45,769 bases of DNA from Reticulitermes lucifugus (Eukaryota; Arthropoda; Insecta; Blattodea; Rhinotermitidae), in NCBI GenBank assembly GCA_026260175.1, contig JAKCWW010002397.1, positions 12,120 to 57,888 of the forward strand, written 5' to 3'. A program made the translations under genes and the position numbers. The notes under the pieces are model-generated. The model made no database searches. It was given only the letters and a program-made list of their open reading frames with translations, and was not told the origin of the DNA. Shown here in pieces: positions 1 through 12,382 of this stretch. The number at the start of each line of letters is the position of its first letter. Position 1 is the first letter of the stretch.

Positions 1-1235
1 AGTAAGCGAGCGGCCGAAGACCCACGCCTTAGACCGCACGGCCACTGGGATCGGCACTATAACCTATTACTGGAGCTAAAATCAGATGTTCTTGTTACGT
101 GTAAAAATTCTTGTTTTGTGTTCCTCTAGTCATTAAAAACAGACTGTGTGAATTCGGGTGCGTAGGCTTCCAAAGGACCGTCTTCAAGTGCGTTGCCGAC
201 TCGTTTGTTATTAATGGATCGTACACATGCAGTCAAGCACATTTCAATTCACGTGTAAACTTTAATTTTTTAGGTTAATATAAAGGCATGTCCGTAACAT
301 TGAAATATACTCACTAAATCCAAGTACTTACTGAACAAGGGGCCTAATAAATATACTTTCACAAGAGACTAAGTGGAAAGGGAGTTTACTGTGACACAAC
401 GTGCTTTACCCTGCTTGCTACCAATCACTGTGCCAGGTCTGTTCGTGCCTACGTACCTACGTGTGAACAGAAATGTGACCGCTTACGCTAAAGCAGATGA
501 TACGAGTTTATTTACATTCTACAGAAGAAAGCTTTTTCCTACTAATGTGTAAGGGAATTTAAAAACCACCGGGATGACATTTAACTTAAAGCGTGGGTAA
601 AATTTCATAACCTCCAATTCAATAAACTTAAAACCGTCTGACAAATTGTTTATATTCCAAAATAAAATATAACTCTATCATCGCACATTAACTGTGTCGT
701 GATTAATAAATTTTCGACCTGGAAACACTGCATCAAAGGTATTCACTTTTAGCAAAATGAAATAAACACCAGACAAATCACACAGCTGCTTTTCAACACC
801 ATTATGAACATAAATATTGCTGGGATATTAACTGAATATGGCTTGACATTGTTAAAGCATGGAACTGGCGGCTAAAGTAGAAAGCAGTCATGTAATATAT
901 CAGAATGATTTATTACTTTTCTCTCTGAAACATTGTACTATACAGGAGAGCATATCACCCTTGAACAAACACCAGCCATAGATAGCAGTCAGGTGAATGA
1001 CTGGCCAGTACTAGAAGCTGCAAGGTAACTCTGACTAAAGCTATATCAAAACTTATATGACTTCCATTCTTTCGAAATTTCCTCAACAAGTGCGTACCAA
1101 CTGAAGAGTTCGTCCCAGCAAAATTAATTGTACCATCGACCAGTTTAGAAGATGATTCTCTATTTACTAAAAATAATTCCCACTACTTCTATAAATTCAA
1201 CCGCAGTCGTCAAATATACTGAGCTATTACGTGTC
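1..1235. other. gene-free stretch, nothing recognised
   Basis: AT-rich sequence with in-frame stops in all six frames. I see no repeat family, tRNA-like box or hairpin that I can name here. It is treated as unannotated intergenic or intronic DNA. Confidence 0.6.
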
Positions 1236-1395
1236 AAGTCAGTCCAAGGAAGATATGCATTCATCTTGCTCAGGGTAGTATCCAGTTGCCGGCTCTTGTG
1301 AGCAGAGTAAGGAACGTTATTGGTCCATAAAAACGGAGAATTTCTAGAATTTCTGGGCGCTTATTAGCATTCCATGAAGGAACATGCTCCATCCA
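1236..1395 (+). mobile_element. LINE-A C-terminal tail, copy 1
   Basis: Relic of the 3' end of a non-LTR retrotransposon. In one frame it reads HLAQGSIQLPALVSRVRNVIGP and then a stop (TAA), which lines up with the other LINE-A copies in this window (for example PALVNTVMNFQVP plus stop at 35.6 kb). The short 3' untranslated part follows: an aatttct block, then gcttattagcattccatgaaggaa and a gctccat motif shared with the copies at 30.0, 32.6 and 35.7 kb. The reverse transcriptase and endonuclease parts are absent, so this is a dead, strongly 5'-truncated copy. The family name LINE-A is local to this report; the clade (Jockey/RTE-like) is inferred. Confidence 0.65.
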
Positions 1396-1467
1396 GTCAG
1401 ATTCTATATATACTATCATCCGTACTTCAAAGTCCTATTTAAGATACGTTTCTCTGTAGACTTGCCC

Positions 1468-1690
1468 TAACAAAAATTGTCCCCGTGCAAGCTATGAAGA
1501 CAAACAGAAAAGCGGATATGTAGCTCCACACATTCATAACCTCGGCACTAGACTGAGTTTAGTGGTCAGTTTCAGGCCCCGGCCCCTTCATCTCCCAGGA
1601 AAATCCCCCATTAAATACTGAGCAGGAGTCTGTTCGAGTCCTAGAAGCGGCCTGAACGCTGACCCCTCCCGGCTATCCAGCCTTCATATG
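1468..1690 (-). mobile_element. tRNA-derived SINE family S1, copy 1 (head missing)
   Basis: The sequence runs attgtccccgtgcaagctatgaag, then ataacctcggcactag, then gtggtcagtttcaggccccgg. The same ordered blocks occur at 30.9 and 39.5 kb, where a tRNA-like head with a B box follows on the right. Here the head side is missing or too diverged to see. Orientation is inferred from those copies. The family matches, from memory, a very abundant insect SINE whose translation is often mis-annotated as protein. Confidence 0.55.
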
Positions 1691-2564
1691 TGCTGTAAAA
1701 TGATAGGCCTAACTGATAAATCACTGTAGCATGGTCTACGGATTTTGCATGATGGCATATTACTAAGGAATGTAATGGTATGAAATTCTATTTTCTCACG
1801 GCATTGCCTAGTAATATTAAGGTCTGCTGAATACGATAAAATATTACTTGGTAGACAAGTAACAATTTGTCAAAGAAACCTGGTGGTCACCAGTTCTATT
1901 CCGAAGAGTTATGTACCCTTATATCTAGCAGAATGCTAGTACTAATAAATTAAAACCTATACCGTGTAAGTCAATAATTCAGACTCCAAAACTGTGCGCT
2001 AATGTGTTACTTGAATAATTGTTACGTTAATAACATCCGACCCACTTGTTTCAATTACTATATTTTTGTTAAGCACGTTACAACAATCTGTACCTGTTAA
2101 TTTGTCCAACTGAGGTGTTCTGAATAAACACATCTGTTGTCCTACAACTTCAGTAATCCTATCTGTCAAGTGTACTTGTGATCTAAACTGTACTTATCAA
2201 CTGAAAAGAATCTGTGTTAATACAAGCTGATAGTTTATCACCTAGTAACGTAGTCAAAAATTTTCTGCAATCATGCACTGGAATACTTCTTATTTACAAC
2301 AGCCCGACACTGGACTCCATCCTGAGCCGATTGAGTTCATTTCGTACATCTATAGCCTGTTTCGGTACGTAATACTTTAATATTATACTCGTATTTACGT
2401 CTAGGTTTTCAGACTAATATTCTGTATAGGGCCCACATTTCTCATATCCCTCAATGACTGCTACAGTGTCATGCAGCTCATTTTTTACTTCATAACCATG
2501 ACATTTAGGCGTGAAGGGTAGGTTTTTCAGAAACTAGTAGTTGCTTGGCTGACCACAAAATAAC
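1691..2564. other. gene-free stretch, nothing recognised
   Basis: AT-rich with frequent stops on both strands and no repeat family or structure that I can name. Confidence 0.55.
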
Positions 2565-2680
2565 TCGCCTTTTATAGAATCCGAAGCTTCATTAAAATAA
2601 TTACAAACTCTTCGTTCTATAATCCGTCCTGAGCCAGATCAAGCCAATCCATACCTACACACTGTATTTACTTATAACAT
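2565..2680 (-). mobile_element. LINE-A C-terminal tail, copy 2
   Basis: On the minus strand one frame reads MDWLDLAQDGL, stop, then NEEFVIILMKLRIL and a stop. This corresponds to the conserved order D-W-(I/L)-x-L-A-Q-D, about ten residues, then V-(I/M)-(N/K)-L-R-(V/I) and stop seen across the family. One internal stop and many substitutions show that it is old. The upstream side (2680-2780) may hold further diverged LINE sequence but I cannot support it residue by residue. Confidence 0.55.
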
Positions 2681-3810
2681 ACTTAGTTACGCTCCTTCTA
2701 TGCCTAGATCCTTCATGCTTTCTTTCATTTTCAGATATATCGGTTAAAATTTCGCAAGCATTTCTCCGTCTTCTCACTGTGTTGTGATGGCTCGCCTACT
2801 TCACAGTCCTTCACTTGACGTGTTGTGAGTAGTCTAAACTATAAATCTCAAAATTGTAAAAACGAGAGCATTTTAGTTCCAAGTGGCTCAGGGCGATTGG
2901 TCTGAAAATAATGTACTGTTTGTCGTCACAAAGAAATGCAATTTAAGCGACTCATTCCCGAAATGCGAGTGTGAAAGCTGTATCGGAAAATCCATCATAC
3001 CGATTTTCAATATCGTTTTATTAGATCAAACCTTCAAGCCTTCAAACTGAAATGAAATCTGCTCAGTCTGGCGTCACTTTTAAGGTCACGTCGATGACCT
3101 CACGGGGTGAGCGACACAGAAAAGCATCAATCTTCTGTTACACGACTGGGGGGCGGTTTAAGTGCTCATAGAAGTGCAAAGTGACTTATTTAGATATGTT
3201 CTTACATTCAGAAGCCTGTTTTAGACATTTCTGATTTGAAGACAGAACGGCGCACCAAGCGAAACAGCTCAGAGTGCAGATACCTCGAACACCTTAAATT
3301 GACTCCTACTGGCCGGTATTATGAACAATAGTTCCTGTGCTTTCTGAATCCGTGTACAAGAGGCCGCAGTGTAAATATATTCTGAATGCTTCCTTGTCCA
3401 AATAAGATTCGCAATTCCTAACAATTTCGGAAAAAGTATAATTATAAAGCAAACCCCAAAATGTAAAATAAAAAGAGGCAAAAATGAAGTTACATCGTGT
3501 GCAATCGAAAAAGATAACATTGCAGAGTGGAGGTACAGATCCGTGAATTCTTAATCGTTGTACCCGCCCTAGGGTAGTCCCCCGGTGCTCAATGACCAGT
3601 ATGCTGGGTGGGCCCTACAGTGGAAAAATAGTATGGTATAATAAGAGCTCCGAAGTTCCTTGGAAACCACTTAGAGTCTTACGTAAGTTGCTGCTTGTAA
3701 TGTATTTGTGTGCCAAAATAATTTTCCTTAACGAATCTAAACATGTAAGCTTTTTATTTAATTACGTGACTACTTCTAGAGCTGGGACACGCGGACAGGC
3801 GGCAGACACG
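2681..3810. other. gene-free stretch, nothing recognised
   Basis: No recognisable gene or repeat. Open frames here (83 codons minus near 3.3-3.5 kb, 106 codons plus from 3.6 kb) have no recognisable domain. The second is open mainly because it crosses the 45-bp duplication listed next. Confidence 0.55.
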
Positions 3811-3900
3811 GCCTCTCTAATGTGCGTTCAATTCGTGCGAAGAGCGTATACAAAAGCCTCTATAATGTGCGTTCAATTCGTGCGAAGAGCATATACAAAA
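3811..3900. repeat. 45-bp tandem duplication, two copies
   Basis: Two adjacent 45-bp units, 3811-3855 and 3856-3900, each starting gcctct and ending atacaaaa. I count two mismatches (43 of 45 identical). The high identity suggests a fairly recent local duplication. The unit contains the phrase gtgcgttcaattcgtgcgaa. It is in frame (15 codons), which is why a 106-codon open frame passes through it. Confidence 0.9.
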
Positions 3901-4656
3901 TGCTTGGTATAATTTTTAATATGAAAGAATCGCATCACAAAGATGAAATAAGAGCAGTGTGTCAGTTTTGCCCCGATAACAAGACACAGCGTGCACCTTG
4001 AAGTAAAAAATTCAAAATTCTTGTAAAGTCCATAGGGGCAGGATGCTAACAGAATGAAATCAGAGAGACACAAAGTGATATAGGCGTATTTCCTTGGATG
4101 CCGATAAAAATTAAAAACCAAATTTAAAGAACACTGCGCTATCGTAAATATGTATGATTTTCTACGCTTTCGATTTTAAAAGCACACTGAATCCTCCGTG
4201 ATATCAATGGCAATGAAGCAAAGGGCAACTTAATCCTTCGAAACGAGAGTTTCATGTAAAACGTATTTCAAACATTACTCCGTTCAAAGAAAGCGCATTG
4301 CTGCTCCACTACAAAGACCGAACGGTTAATAACACCGTTAATGTAACTAGTTGATCTTTGTTCTAAGAATCACAAGAAGAACATGAATACAACCTGTGGG
4401 AAGATACGGAGCCGTTAGCATCAACATTGGTGTTACATTAATTATTGTGTTTAAAATGCCTAAAAATTAAAAACTGGAGTATATGCTTCCACAAATTTAC
4501 CCAGCATGAAGTATGAAAATCTTTCTTTAGTCCAATATTCTTCGCAAAGCAGTTTCTAAATAAAACTGTCAAAAATTGTAAGAACTATTCACGTGGACAC
4601 GGCAAGCATAACTTGGCTTTGCACGTATATTCGAACATCTAGAAAAAAAATATCCG

Positions 4657-4882
4657 GACAAGGGTTCTGTGATATTATGTGACCGTGTGGTAATTGTTTA
4701 CCGACGTTTCGGGACAACGTATCGGTCCCATCTTCAATGGTCAATAGTCCTCGGACTCTTGACCATTAAAAATGGGACCGATATGTTGTCCCGAAACGTC
4801 GGTAAACAATTACCACACGACGCCGCGTAATATCCCAGAAGGGCGCAGACCTCATCAACATCGCGGCGGAAGCCTGAAATAA
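4657..4882 (-). mobile_element. foldback/MITE-like element with 67-bp inverted arms
   Basis: Arms at 4684-4750 and 4753-4819 are inverted copies separated by only two bases; I count four mismatches in 67. Weaker symmetry continues outward to about 4657 and 4849 (ttctgtgatattatg against ttctgggatattacg). Each arm contains the module TACCGACGTTTCGGGACAAC followed by tatcggtcccat. The right end continues into catcaacatcgcggcggaag, which also ends the related copy at 15.4-15.6 kb and a scrap at 5.55 kb. No transposase is present, so it is non-autonomous. Translations of this family resemble short repetitive peptides I remember from cockroach gene predictions. Confidence 0.8.
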
Positions 4883-5550
4883 AGTGTTGTGTGTTTTTAC
4901 ACTTAGCACCACGAAGAAAATCCTACGAGAAAGCAAGCGCAGTAACCGTATACCGTAAGAATCAATTAATTGCAACACCATACTCGAGTTAGGAGTGCAA
5001 GTGCTCAGATAGGAGCTTCCCTAGACGTTGCCAGGCGGACTGCTACAGGAACACAACATTTTCCAACAACCTGCACCGTATAAGTCCAGCGTTTCTTATC
5101 ATAAGACACAGTCAACACATTTCACTATCACTAGCACATCCAAACGTGTGTATCTAAATGTAACAATTTTAAAGCTTATCTGTGAAAATAAAACACGACA
5201 GGTATTGTAGTAACCATCCACAGTGAACGTTAGCCTTTAGAAATGCACAAGTAAGGAAACGCTAGACAATTCCAGACGTCAGAAACCTTGCATCAGTTGG
5301 CGAAGGAAACAGGAATAATCGTAACAAACGTAGGAGATACGAGGTTATCACGGCGGTGTAAATGAAGATTCAAGTGGACCTTGACGTTCCGCCACATCGA
5401 CTGGCAATAGGACGACAAGGCGTGCAAATTTCTTTTTCCAGTAACGTGCCAAACAGTGTATCATCCTTCATTTCATCCTTTCAAGAACTGTATTATGTAC
5501 GAGTATTTCTCATGTAATTTTCATCCCCTTCCTATTAAGTTCTTATTAAG
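4883..5550. other. gene-free stretch, nothing recognised
   Basis: No gene and no repeat that I recognise between the foldback element and the small related scrap at 5.55 kb. Confidence 0.5.
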
Positions 5551-5586
5551 CAGATCTCATGAACATCGCAGCGGAAGCTTAAAATC
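5551..5586 (-). mobile_element. end fragment of the 4.7-kb foldback family
   Basis: The sequence cagatctcatgaacatcgca followed by gcggaagcttaaaat matches the right-hand end of the elements at 4.7 and 15.5 kb (catcaacatcgcggcggaag). Only this terminal piece of about 35 bp is recognisable; the inverted arms are absent. Confidence 0.55.
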
Positions 5587-8030
5587 ACGGAAAGTTGTCT
5601 ATCCTAGGTCCCAATACCCTCAGCACATTAAAAAAAACACCCACTACCTTCTTTTTTTCTCAGAATAAGAGAAAACGCTCATACAAGTTCAGCTCAATAA
5701 AATAATTACATCAGATTGTTAAAACTCTATAATTCTGAATGTCCCTTACATTTAGCAACAAGAATATAACGTTAAATGTTGAAGATTTAAAATATTTTCA
5801 AAACACAATACGATGTTCCGTCCGCTCATGTATACAATCATTCTGAAATATGGTACATGCGCTAGTAAATCTTATGATGTATTTGCACCTCGACCATCCC
5901 AGTTGGTGTCTTTGCCTCGTCGAGTTTTCTAATTTGTGTAAGACAAATTTTACTAGAAACATGTACGCCTGCAGCCGGTAGTGTATGCTTTTCGCATAAC
6001 CAATATGTAGGAGTAGATGCCGCACAAGACAGGCGGTAGTAACTGTTTCCTCTTCCCGTACCGGGTCACGAATCTACTCATATTTACGCAAGGTACAGAA
6101 AACCCCCTGTTTATGACAGAAACACAAGACGCCTAAACATTTATCGGTTTTGACAGGTTTCCATACAACAACAGCAAAAAATACTATACAATGCAGAGTC
6201 TGCGAGTAACTACTGCACGGAAAAACGTTTGCAGAACATGGATCATAAACATAACTACAAGGCTGTGAGAAGCATTAGCGGTACCTCCGTGGTAACAATT
6301 ATACACACAGCAACTGCTGAAAACACTAAGGTTTTTTGTGATAAATTTAACGGAATGATCAATTGTAAAAGTTAAATCGGAATACGAATTTGGCATGCAG
6401 TAGCCAGTTACAGGAAGGAAAGCAGGAGGACTGTATTGGAAGCCGAAGTCCAAAACGGACTGCAGTACTCCAGATGAAAGAGAAAAATTTGTAACAAGCG
6501 AAACTGTGTACATAATGTCCTGCAATAAAGCACATAATTATTGCCCTGCACTCACGATTAGCTTCACAACATAAAATGAAGAATTTTGAGCAAACCCACA
6601 TTGCCGCTATTAGTAACAAATTCTTTTTAGCGAAAGCAAAACTGAACGAAACGACATCAGTATTAAAATAAATTTAATTAGAAATGCTAGGTTTCTTCAG
6701 TCGGCAAAAAAAAATAATCTTTGCCTCGTTACATACATGTATATGTAACTGTTGTGCCGACAGAAGAATACCTAGTATTTCCAATTGAATCTCACGGCAA
6801 AGCACAAAGGGATGTTGACATTGAAAATGAAAGTATTCACTGGACACAGGGTGGACATATTTCACTTTCGCCAAACAAGATTTTCAACTTAAATTCAAGA
6901 TACTCAATTTTTATAAAAGCAAAAATATAATTGAAACAACATTTTCTTAAATCCGCCAAATTTTTCCTTGCGGGAATGAAAGCGCAAGGAGATGAAGGTG
7001 TCGGAAGAATGCGGCTGGGTGATAACACAGGTGGCGGGGAGCTCATACTGCGGTCGATCAACTTCCGCGGTGTTGGAGTTTCGATTTAAATTGACCATGT
7101 GTATATTGAGTTAGAAAACGCATCAGGCCTTCTGTAGCATAACTGGTTGCGCAAGACGGGGAAGGTCTGTATACCATTTATTAATTGCACAGTAAATCAA
7201 TGCACTCTTTCATATCCTTCCGCCAATCCTTTTTAAAGAGTCGGCCAATTTCTGTCCATACTTTAACACTTTGTGTTACTGTAATTTTCATCGTGGGTTG
7301 GTGGAAAATGCATGCGGTTTTGAGACCTCCAAAACTTTCAGCTAAAGTAGCTTACCACGAAGGGGCAAAGCAGCTGCAAGAAGTAGCCACGTGCTGTAGT
7401 CCGATAATGAAGCTTACAGACGTAATAATCAGCAAAGAGAATGACAAACAAAGCCAAGTTTGTTAAGAGACCCCCCCCCAACAACAACCCTCTTAGTTGT
7501 TCCATCCGGCGGATGTGCCTCTGTGACGAGCATATTCAGTGCGAATTGTGTTCATCGTCAGTCTATTGTTAGTATAACAAAGAAGCCAGACTCTGGGGAG
7601 CCGTGTCATAGGGAATTATGATTTATGAAGTTATGGTACTATAAGTGCCCAACAACTAAGAAATCCTCGATCCAAGGACGGATAGTTGGTCTATTCATAG
7701 AGAGAGTGACCTAGAATTATCTGAGAAAATCAAAACAGTAAGTCAAAAAATACAACATTGGACGCGTGGCAGCTGTTTTCGTGCTTCTCGCGTCCTGTCT
7801 TTTTCGTCACTCTACTTTTTTCACGGTGCCTACGCAGTGGATGTAAACAAGGGCAGAGAAAGTGAACAAAACTCTTCAAATACACGTGGCATATCAAAAT
7901 GGCATCTCTTTTTGTGGTGTGTGTCACTGTATCATACGGTGAGATATTTCTGCCCGAGATGATTAAAGTTTGAGTCTCGTAAAAATCACGATAAAGTTTG
8001 TGGTACAAAATGACGTTCCTCTAAAGCAGT
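5587..8030. other. gene-free stretch, nothing recognised
   Basis: No gene, tRNA-like head or strong repeat. A run of nine or so C residues lies at about 7471-7480 next to caacaacaa. Short open frames of 60-113 codons overlap on both strands without any recognisable domain. Confidence 0.55.
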
Positions 8031-8150
8031 GTTTCTCAGAACTTTGACCTTGAGGCTCGGTAGAGCTATACTGTTCATATCTCGCTGAGAGTCGGTACTC
8101 AGCAGACCGGTTCATTAATTTATTGTTTATTTTTATATGACAGGCTCTCA
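8031..8150 (+). mobile_element. possible hAT-type transposon end
   Basis: Position 8031 begins cagtgtttctcagaacttt, which resembles the CAGTGGTTCTCAAACTT terminal inverted repeat known for hAT-Charlie-like elements. The matching opposite end is not found nearby, so this is a broken end or a chance resemblance. No transposase motif is seen. Confidence 0.3.
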
Positions 8151-10537
8151 TATAACAATTTTAATGTATGTTCAATTTTAACAAAAAGTCCTTTCCTTAT
8201 CAATGGTAGTTCTCCTAATGCTTCGCCAACCCGCAGCTCTCCGCGGATCAAAATTTTTCAAATATTGGATAGATTTTCAAATACAAAATTTTAACAAAAT
8301 CTCTTCAGTTATTGCGAAAATGGCTCAAGAGGCCAGACAGAGCAAATTGTTCTTTTCGGCATTAAATTTTCTCCGTAAAATAAATACATAGAAATTGGTA
8401 AGAGTGACAATTTGCCAATCTTATTTGAATCTTACAGAATCCAGCACTGTCCCTTCTTCAGTAACAAACAATTGTGAACGTAACCCAGCGGTTAATTATA
8501 TTTCTGGACCCCCCAAGTCTTTAGTTCCGGCAACACTGCGCATGCCTTCAACTAACGTACAGTTCTTGCCTCTGTTCCATCCACAGTTGTGAAATATCCG
8601 GCGTGATCAGCTGCGCCGCGGACAGTTACCAACACCACAAACCCAGCAGAGCTTCATAAGGAATCTTACAAGTTAACTTCAAATACCAAATTTCTGAAAC
8701 ACCGGCTGATTAGAAAAGGACCCGTCAACTTGCGTTCCGACGCTTTTCTCCAGCTCTGAGTTGGCTGAGCTGTGGTTCGCAGACCATTTAGCACTTCGCA
8801 GTCTGACTTCAGGTCTTGGCCGGAACAGTGCCTTAAATGTGGCTATTTTTGCCACTATAGAATTGCAGGGCAAATAAAAGACATTTAATAAACAGGCTGG
8901 CACCTATAAAAGTACATAACACTGCAACAAAGAAACTATGAAATATGTGAGACCTAGCTACTGCATAACAGGGAAGTTAGCAGACAACTGACGTTTCTAC
9001 GAATATACTGGGTAATATAGAGTTAGACAACAATGATGCATACACATTAGATAATATTTAGAAGCATTTGTTAGGCTAATTAAAGAATGTAAGGAACATC
9101 TACAGAAGCTCGCGAAAGGAATTAGCTACAAAATCCAGGAAAAGGCCGAATGGAAGTTTATATAGATTATTAACACATGGATACTGGAGTACCCTCGTAA
9201 CCATACCACGCTGTGGACTCTCTTTAAATGCTAACAAACAAACAAACCCTCTGTTTGTCGCTTATTCATTATTAAGGTTCACACACGTCCTAAGACCATT
9301 TACTTGTATAGCCCTGGTTTGCAGCATCACGCTCGATTTCCCTTCCTATTCACAAAGAAGATAAGCCAGATAGTTTAGTAGTGAAACATTCCGTATGCTT
9401 TATTTTATCATAGAGGTAGTGCATCATGTGCAGAAAGGAAATGATCCTTCCAAGTGATATACGGTTATAGCACTTCCTATGTGAGGAAGATCTACGCTCT
9501 ATAAACAATGCATTAATGAGCAGTCATAAGTCTTTAGGGCAAAGCTTAAGTTATGACATGTTTTATGCGGGGGAAGTAATAGACAAGTATAAAGGTGGTT
9601 ACTGGTGGCTGAACACCGTCACTGAGACATGACTTGGTTTGGCTGAGACCAAATATGGCGTGAAGAAAAGTTTATGACTAGTAAAGCAAGTATGTCAGAC
9701 TTAGGCAAAGGATTAAATGGAGAACCGAATTAATAACAGAGACATACTGGGATTAAGCTGAAAATGAGATCGAAGAAAACACTAACCTCAATAGTAAAAG
9801 AGACGCCTATATTGGGCCCATCTGTTTTAAAAAATCTTTACATTTCCCTTTCAAAATCTGTTTCAAAGCGAATTACTTGAAATGAAACAGACATATACCT
9901 ACTGGGTACGCCCAAAATTAAAGCACTGACCGCGCTGATACAAACCCCTTGTCTGCTCTCACTTAATGTGTTGCAAAATGAAAAATATTCTACCGATTTT
10001 ATTCCGAAGCTATATCTTTGCAAACTCTATAAGGTAGTCAAGTGACCTAAAAGGACCATTATTCCAAGTCTTGGGACAATAAGATATCCTAATACTCCTA
10101 GTTACTGGATATATAATGGACAAATAAGATTAAATGATCGACAGAATCACCGGCAATTTTCTCTTTATAACGGAACGAATGACCAACATAATAGGTACTC
10201 ATTGCCAAAGATAACTACTCCGATTACGGAATTGAGAATGCATGGACTTTTATCTCCAGTCACCAGTAGTTTAGGTTATAGTACTTACGCATATATACAA
10301 CCTTATATTTTTTATTTTTGAAAATTATCGACCTGGGTACCGGAATATTTTGTGAGTAAAAAGAACTTCTTCTAACACAGCCTGGTGGACTCGGGAAATA
10401 TGGCGTAGCGTTATTACCAAATGTGAGATAAGAAAAGCGCACACAGCCCACACCTACACGCTATGGAAGGTTGCATCCAATCAGGCTTGCGCAATGACAG
10501 CGTTTTATAATAAGGGTTACAACAGTATCCCTCATAT
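8151..10537. other. gene-free stretch, nothing recognised
   Basis: Scanned for LINE tails, SINE heads and hairpins without a supportable match. Open frames of 60-75 codons occur on both strands and overlap each other, as expected for non-coding AT-rich DNA. Confidence 0.5.
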
Positions 10538-10995
10538 TCATTGCGTAGTCCGTCTTGCGACAGGTCCATAGCCTCTTCCAAAGCGAGCTCTCAAAAGAGT
10601 GCGATCTAGTGCTTCCTCTTTCAAGTTCCAGTACCTTCTACTTTTCCTTAAGGTCGTCCAGTACCTCTTTAGGTCTTCTTCCTCGTCTTCTCGTCCCTTC
10701 TACCTTTCCTTCTATCTTTCCTTGAATAATGTGTTTTAGAAGGCAGTTCCTACGCAAGATTTGACAATTGCAGATAGCCTCCCTTCGTTTTATGGTATGT
10801 AGAATGTCCCTTTTTAACTTGACTCTATGTAACACTTCATTTTTCAAACGATCAGTCCAACCGATCGTCCTCATCCTTCTCCACATTTTGAAACTTCCAC
10901 TGTGTTTATTATCTATTCTCCAAGTGTCCAAGTTTCAGCAACATATAAAGCTATACTCCAAATATAGCATTTCATTATTTTCCTCCTTAAATTTA
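10538..10995 (-). mobile_element. LINE-C C-terminal tail with two frameshifts
   Basis: Degenerate 3' end of a second non-LTR retrotransposon lineage. On the minus strand, from right to left, one frame reads KCYIWSIALYVAETWTL. The next frame holds WTDRLKNEVLHRV, then LRRNCLLKHIIQGKIEGKVE, then RRGRRPKEVLDDLKEK. A third frame reads YWNLKEEALDRTLLRARFG, RGYGPVARRTTQ, and stops with TGA at 10538-10540. An extra base near 10637 accounts for the second frame change. The order thumb region, W-T-D, L-R-x-N-C-L-x-K-H, basic R-R-G-R-R and C-terminal stop matches the downstream region of many insect LINEs. Catalytic reverse transcriptase motifs are not present. Confidence 0.85.
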
Positions 10996-12382
10996 AATCT
11001 GATTTGCTGATGACCCCCTCATATCATCAGCAGTTATATAAATCAATATAAATTTGTGAGATTTCGAGTCTTCAAGGACATGCACATACTAACACATATC
11101 TTCTTCTAGATCATCACGTCGTGTGGTGGTGTAAAATATTTTCGACCTTTCGGAAAAATCTTCTGTCTTCATCTTCGGATGGAGGTGATGAGAACATCAC
11201 TTTTTGTGTCATATAGACAACATGTTTAAAAATACTCCAAAAACTTCATGATATCGGAAACCAGATTCGTGGATGCCCTTATGCCGATAACACGAGACGT
11301 TGTATTACTGAGCTACGGCTTAATCAGGGCGTCTGGTTTAGGGTTAATACTGGCGACAGATGACTGCAGGCAGCCGCCATAAAGTTCCAATGCCATCATC
11401 CGCTAACGTTATAGGAAACGACATAAATCATAATACCTTCACTGTGTCTTATATACATTTCTATAAGGGTTATATTGCTGTTATCTTAGCAAACATAGTG
11501 ACCTTTACCGAAAATGTTATTAAAACTTTGTAAGATTTCTACTTTGCGGTTACATTCTAATGCCCCCTTTCTGTCAATAACTCCGATATAGTGGGTCCAG
11601 TCACGAGTTAGAAACAACAGGTTTATTGGTAAGTCGTAAAATAAAAGTTACATGATCCACATCAAAACGAAAATAAAAAAAAACTCTGATCTGCCAGCTG
11701 CTATAAATCAGAATTTCCTATGTTAAATTTTCAAAATAAAGAAAAGATAAAAAATAATATTTACAGCTGACGATTAAATAGAGTCGATTATGATTTCCTG
11801 GCAATAGACGCAAATTAATGTTTAATTAACGTTTAAATTAGCTTTATTTTGCACCTAATCCTTCTTTATACATCGGCTCTATTTTAATTCCAACACCTGA
11901 TAAAGCAATACCGTTTTCCTCGCAATGTCTATTTTATGTTCGAAAACGAACTGCGTTATAGCGCTACTCTTAATTACACTTTACGATGCAGTGCAGAACA
12001 CTATTTAAGGTGCGTGCTGACTGACCTTGACAGTTTCTTTAATTTACTGCTGAGAGTTTACTTATCAGGCAGTCCATAGCCATTCAATGGAGTCGCATTA
12101 AGGTCTTTCCGCCAAAGCCGAGACATTCTACATGTGAAGGAACTGCAGCCTTCTGGGAGCAGTGTGAAGAGTACTTGTCGTTTATCCTTACCAAGACTAG
12201 AATTTTTAAAAGCTGCTGTTGTCGTTAATTATATTTTGCGTTCTTCTCGGTGTCTTTAAGAGAATACCGTCACAGTAGATTAAAATTGACATTCGCCAAT
12301 GTCTCCGCATCCTCCAAAATTCATGGTTCATGTCGTTGCTAATATAACGCCATGACGTTTGGTACAGTATCGTAAAATAACA
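10996..12382. other. gene-free stretch; weak tRNA-like trace
   Basis: No gene. Around 11250-11330 on the minus strand there is a phrase ccgtagctcagtaatac that recalls a tRNA A box, but no credible B box follows, so I do not call a SINE. The segment at 11130-11180 contains ttttcgacctttcggaaaaa followed by cttcatcttcgg, faintly like the CGACGTTTCGG module described elsewhere. Confidence 0.45.

Noticed and set aside
3592-3912. 106-codon plus-strand open frame with a repeated peptide
   Set aside because: The repeat is simply the 45-bp tandem duplication read in frame; no domain or homologue is recognised.
11250-11330. tRNA-like A box (gtagctcagtaatac, minus strand) as a SINE
   Set aside because: No credible B box at the required distance and no known body sequence.
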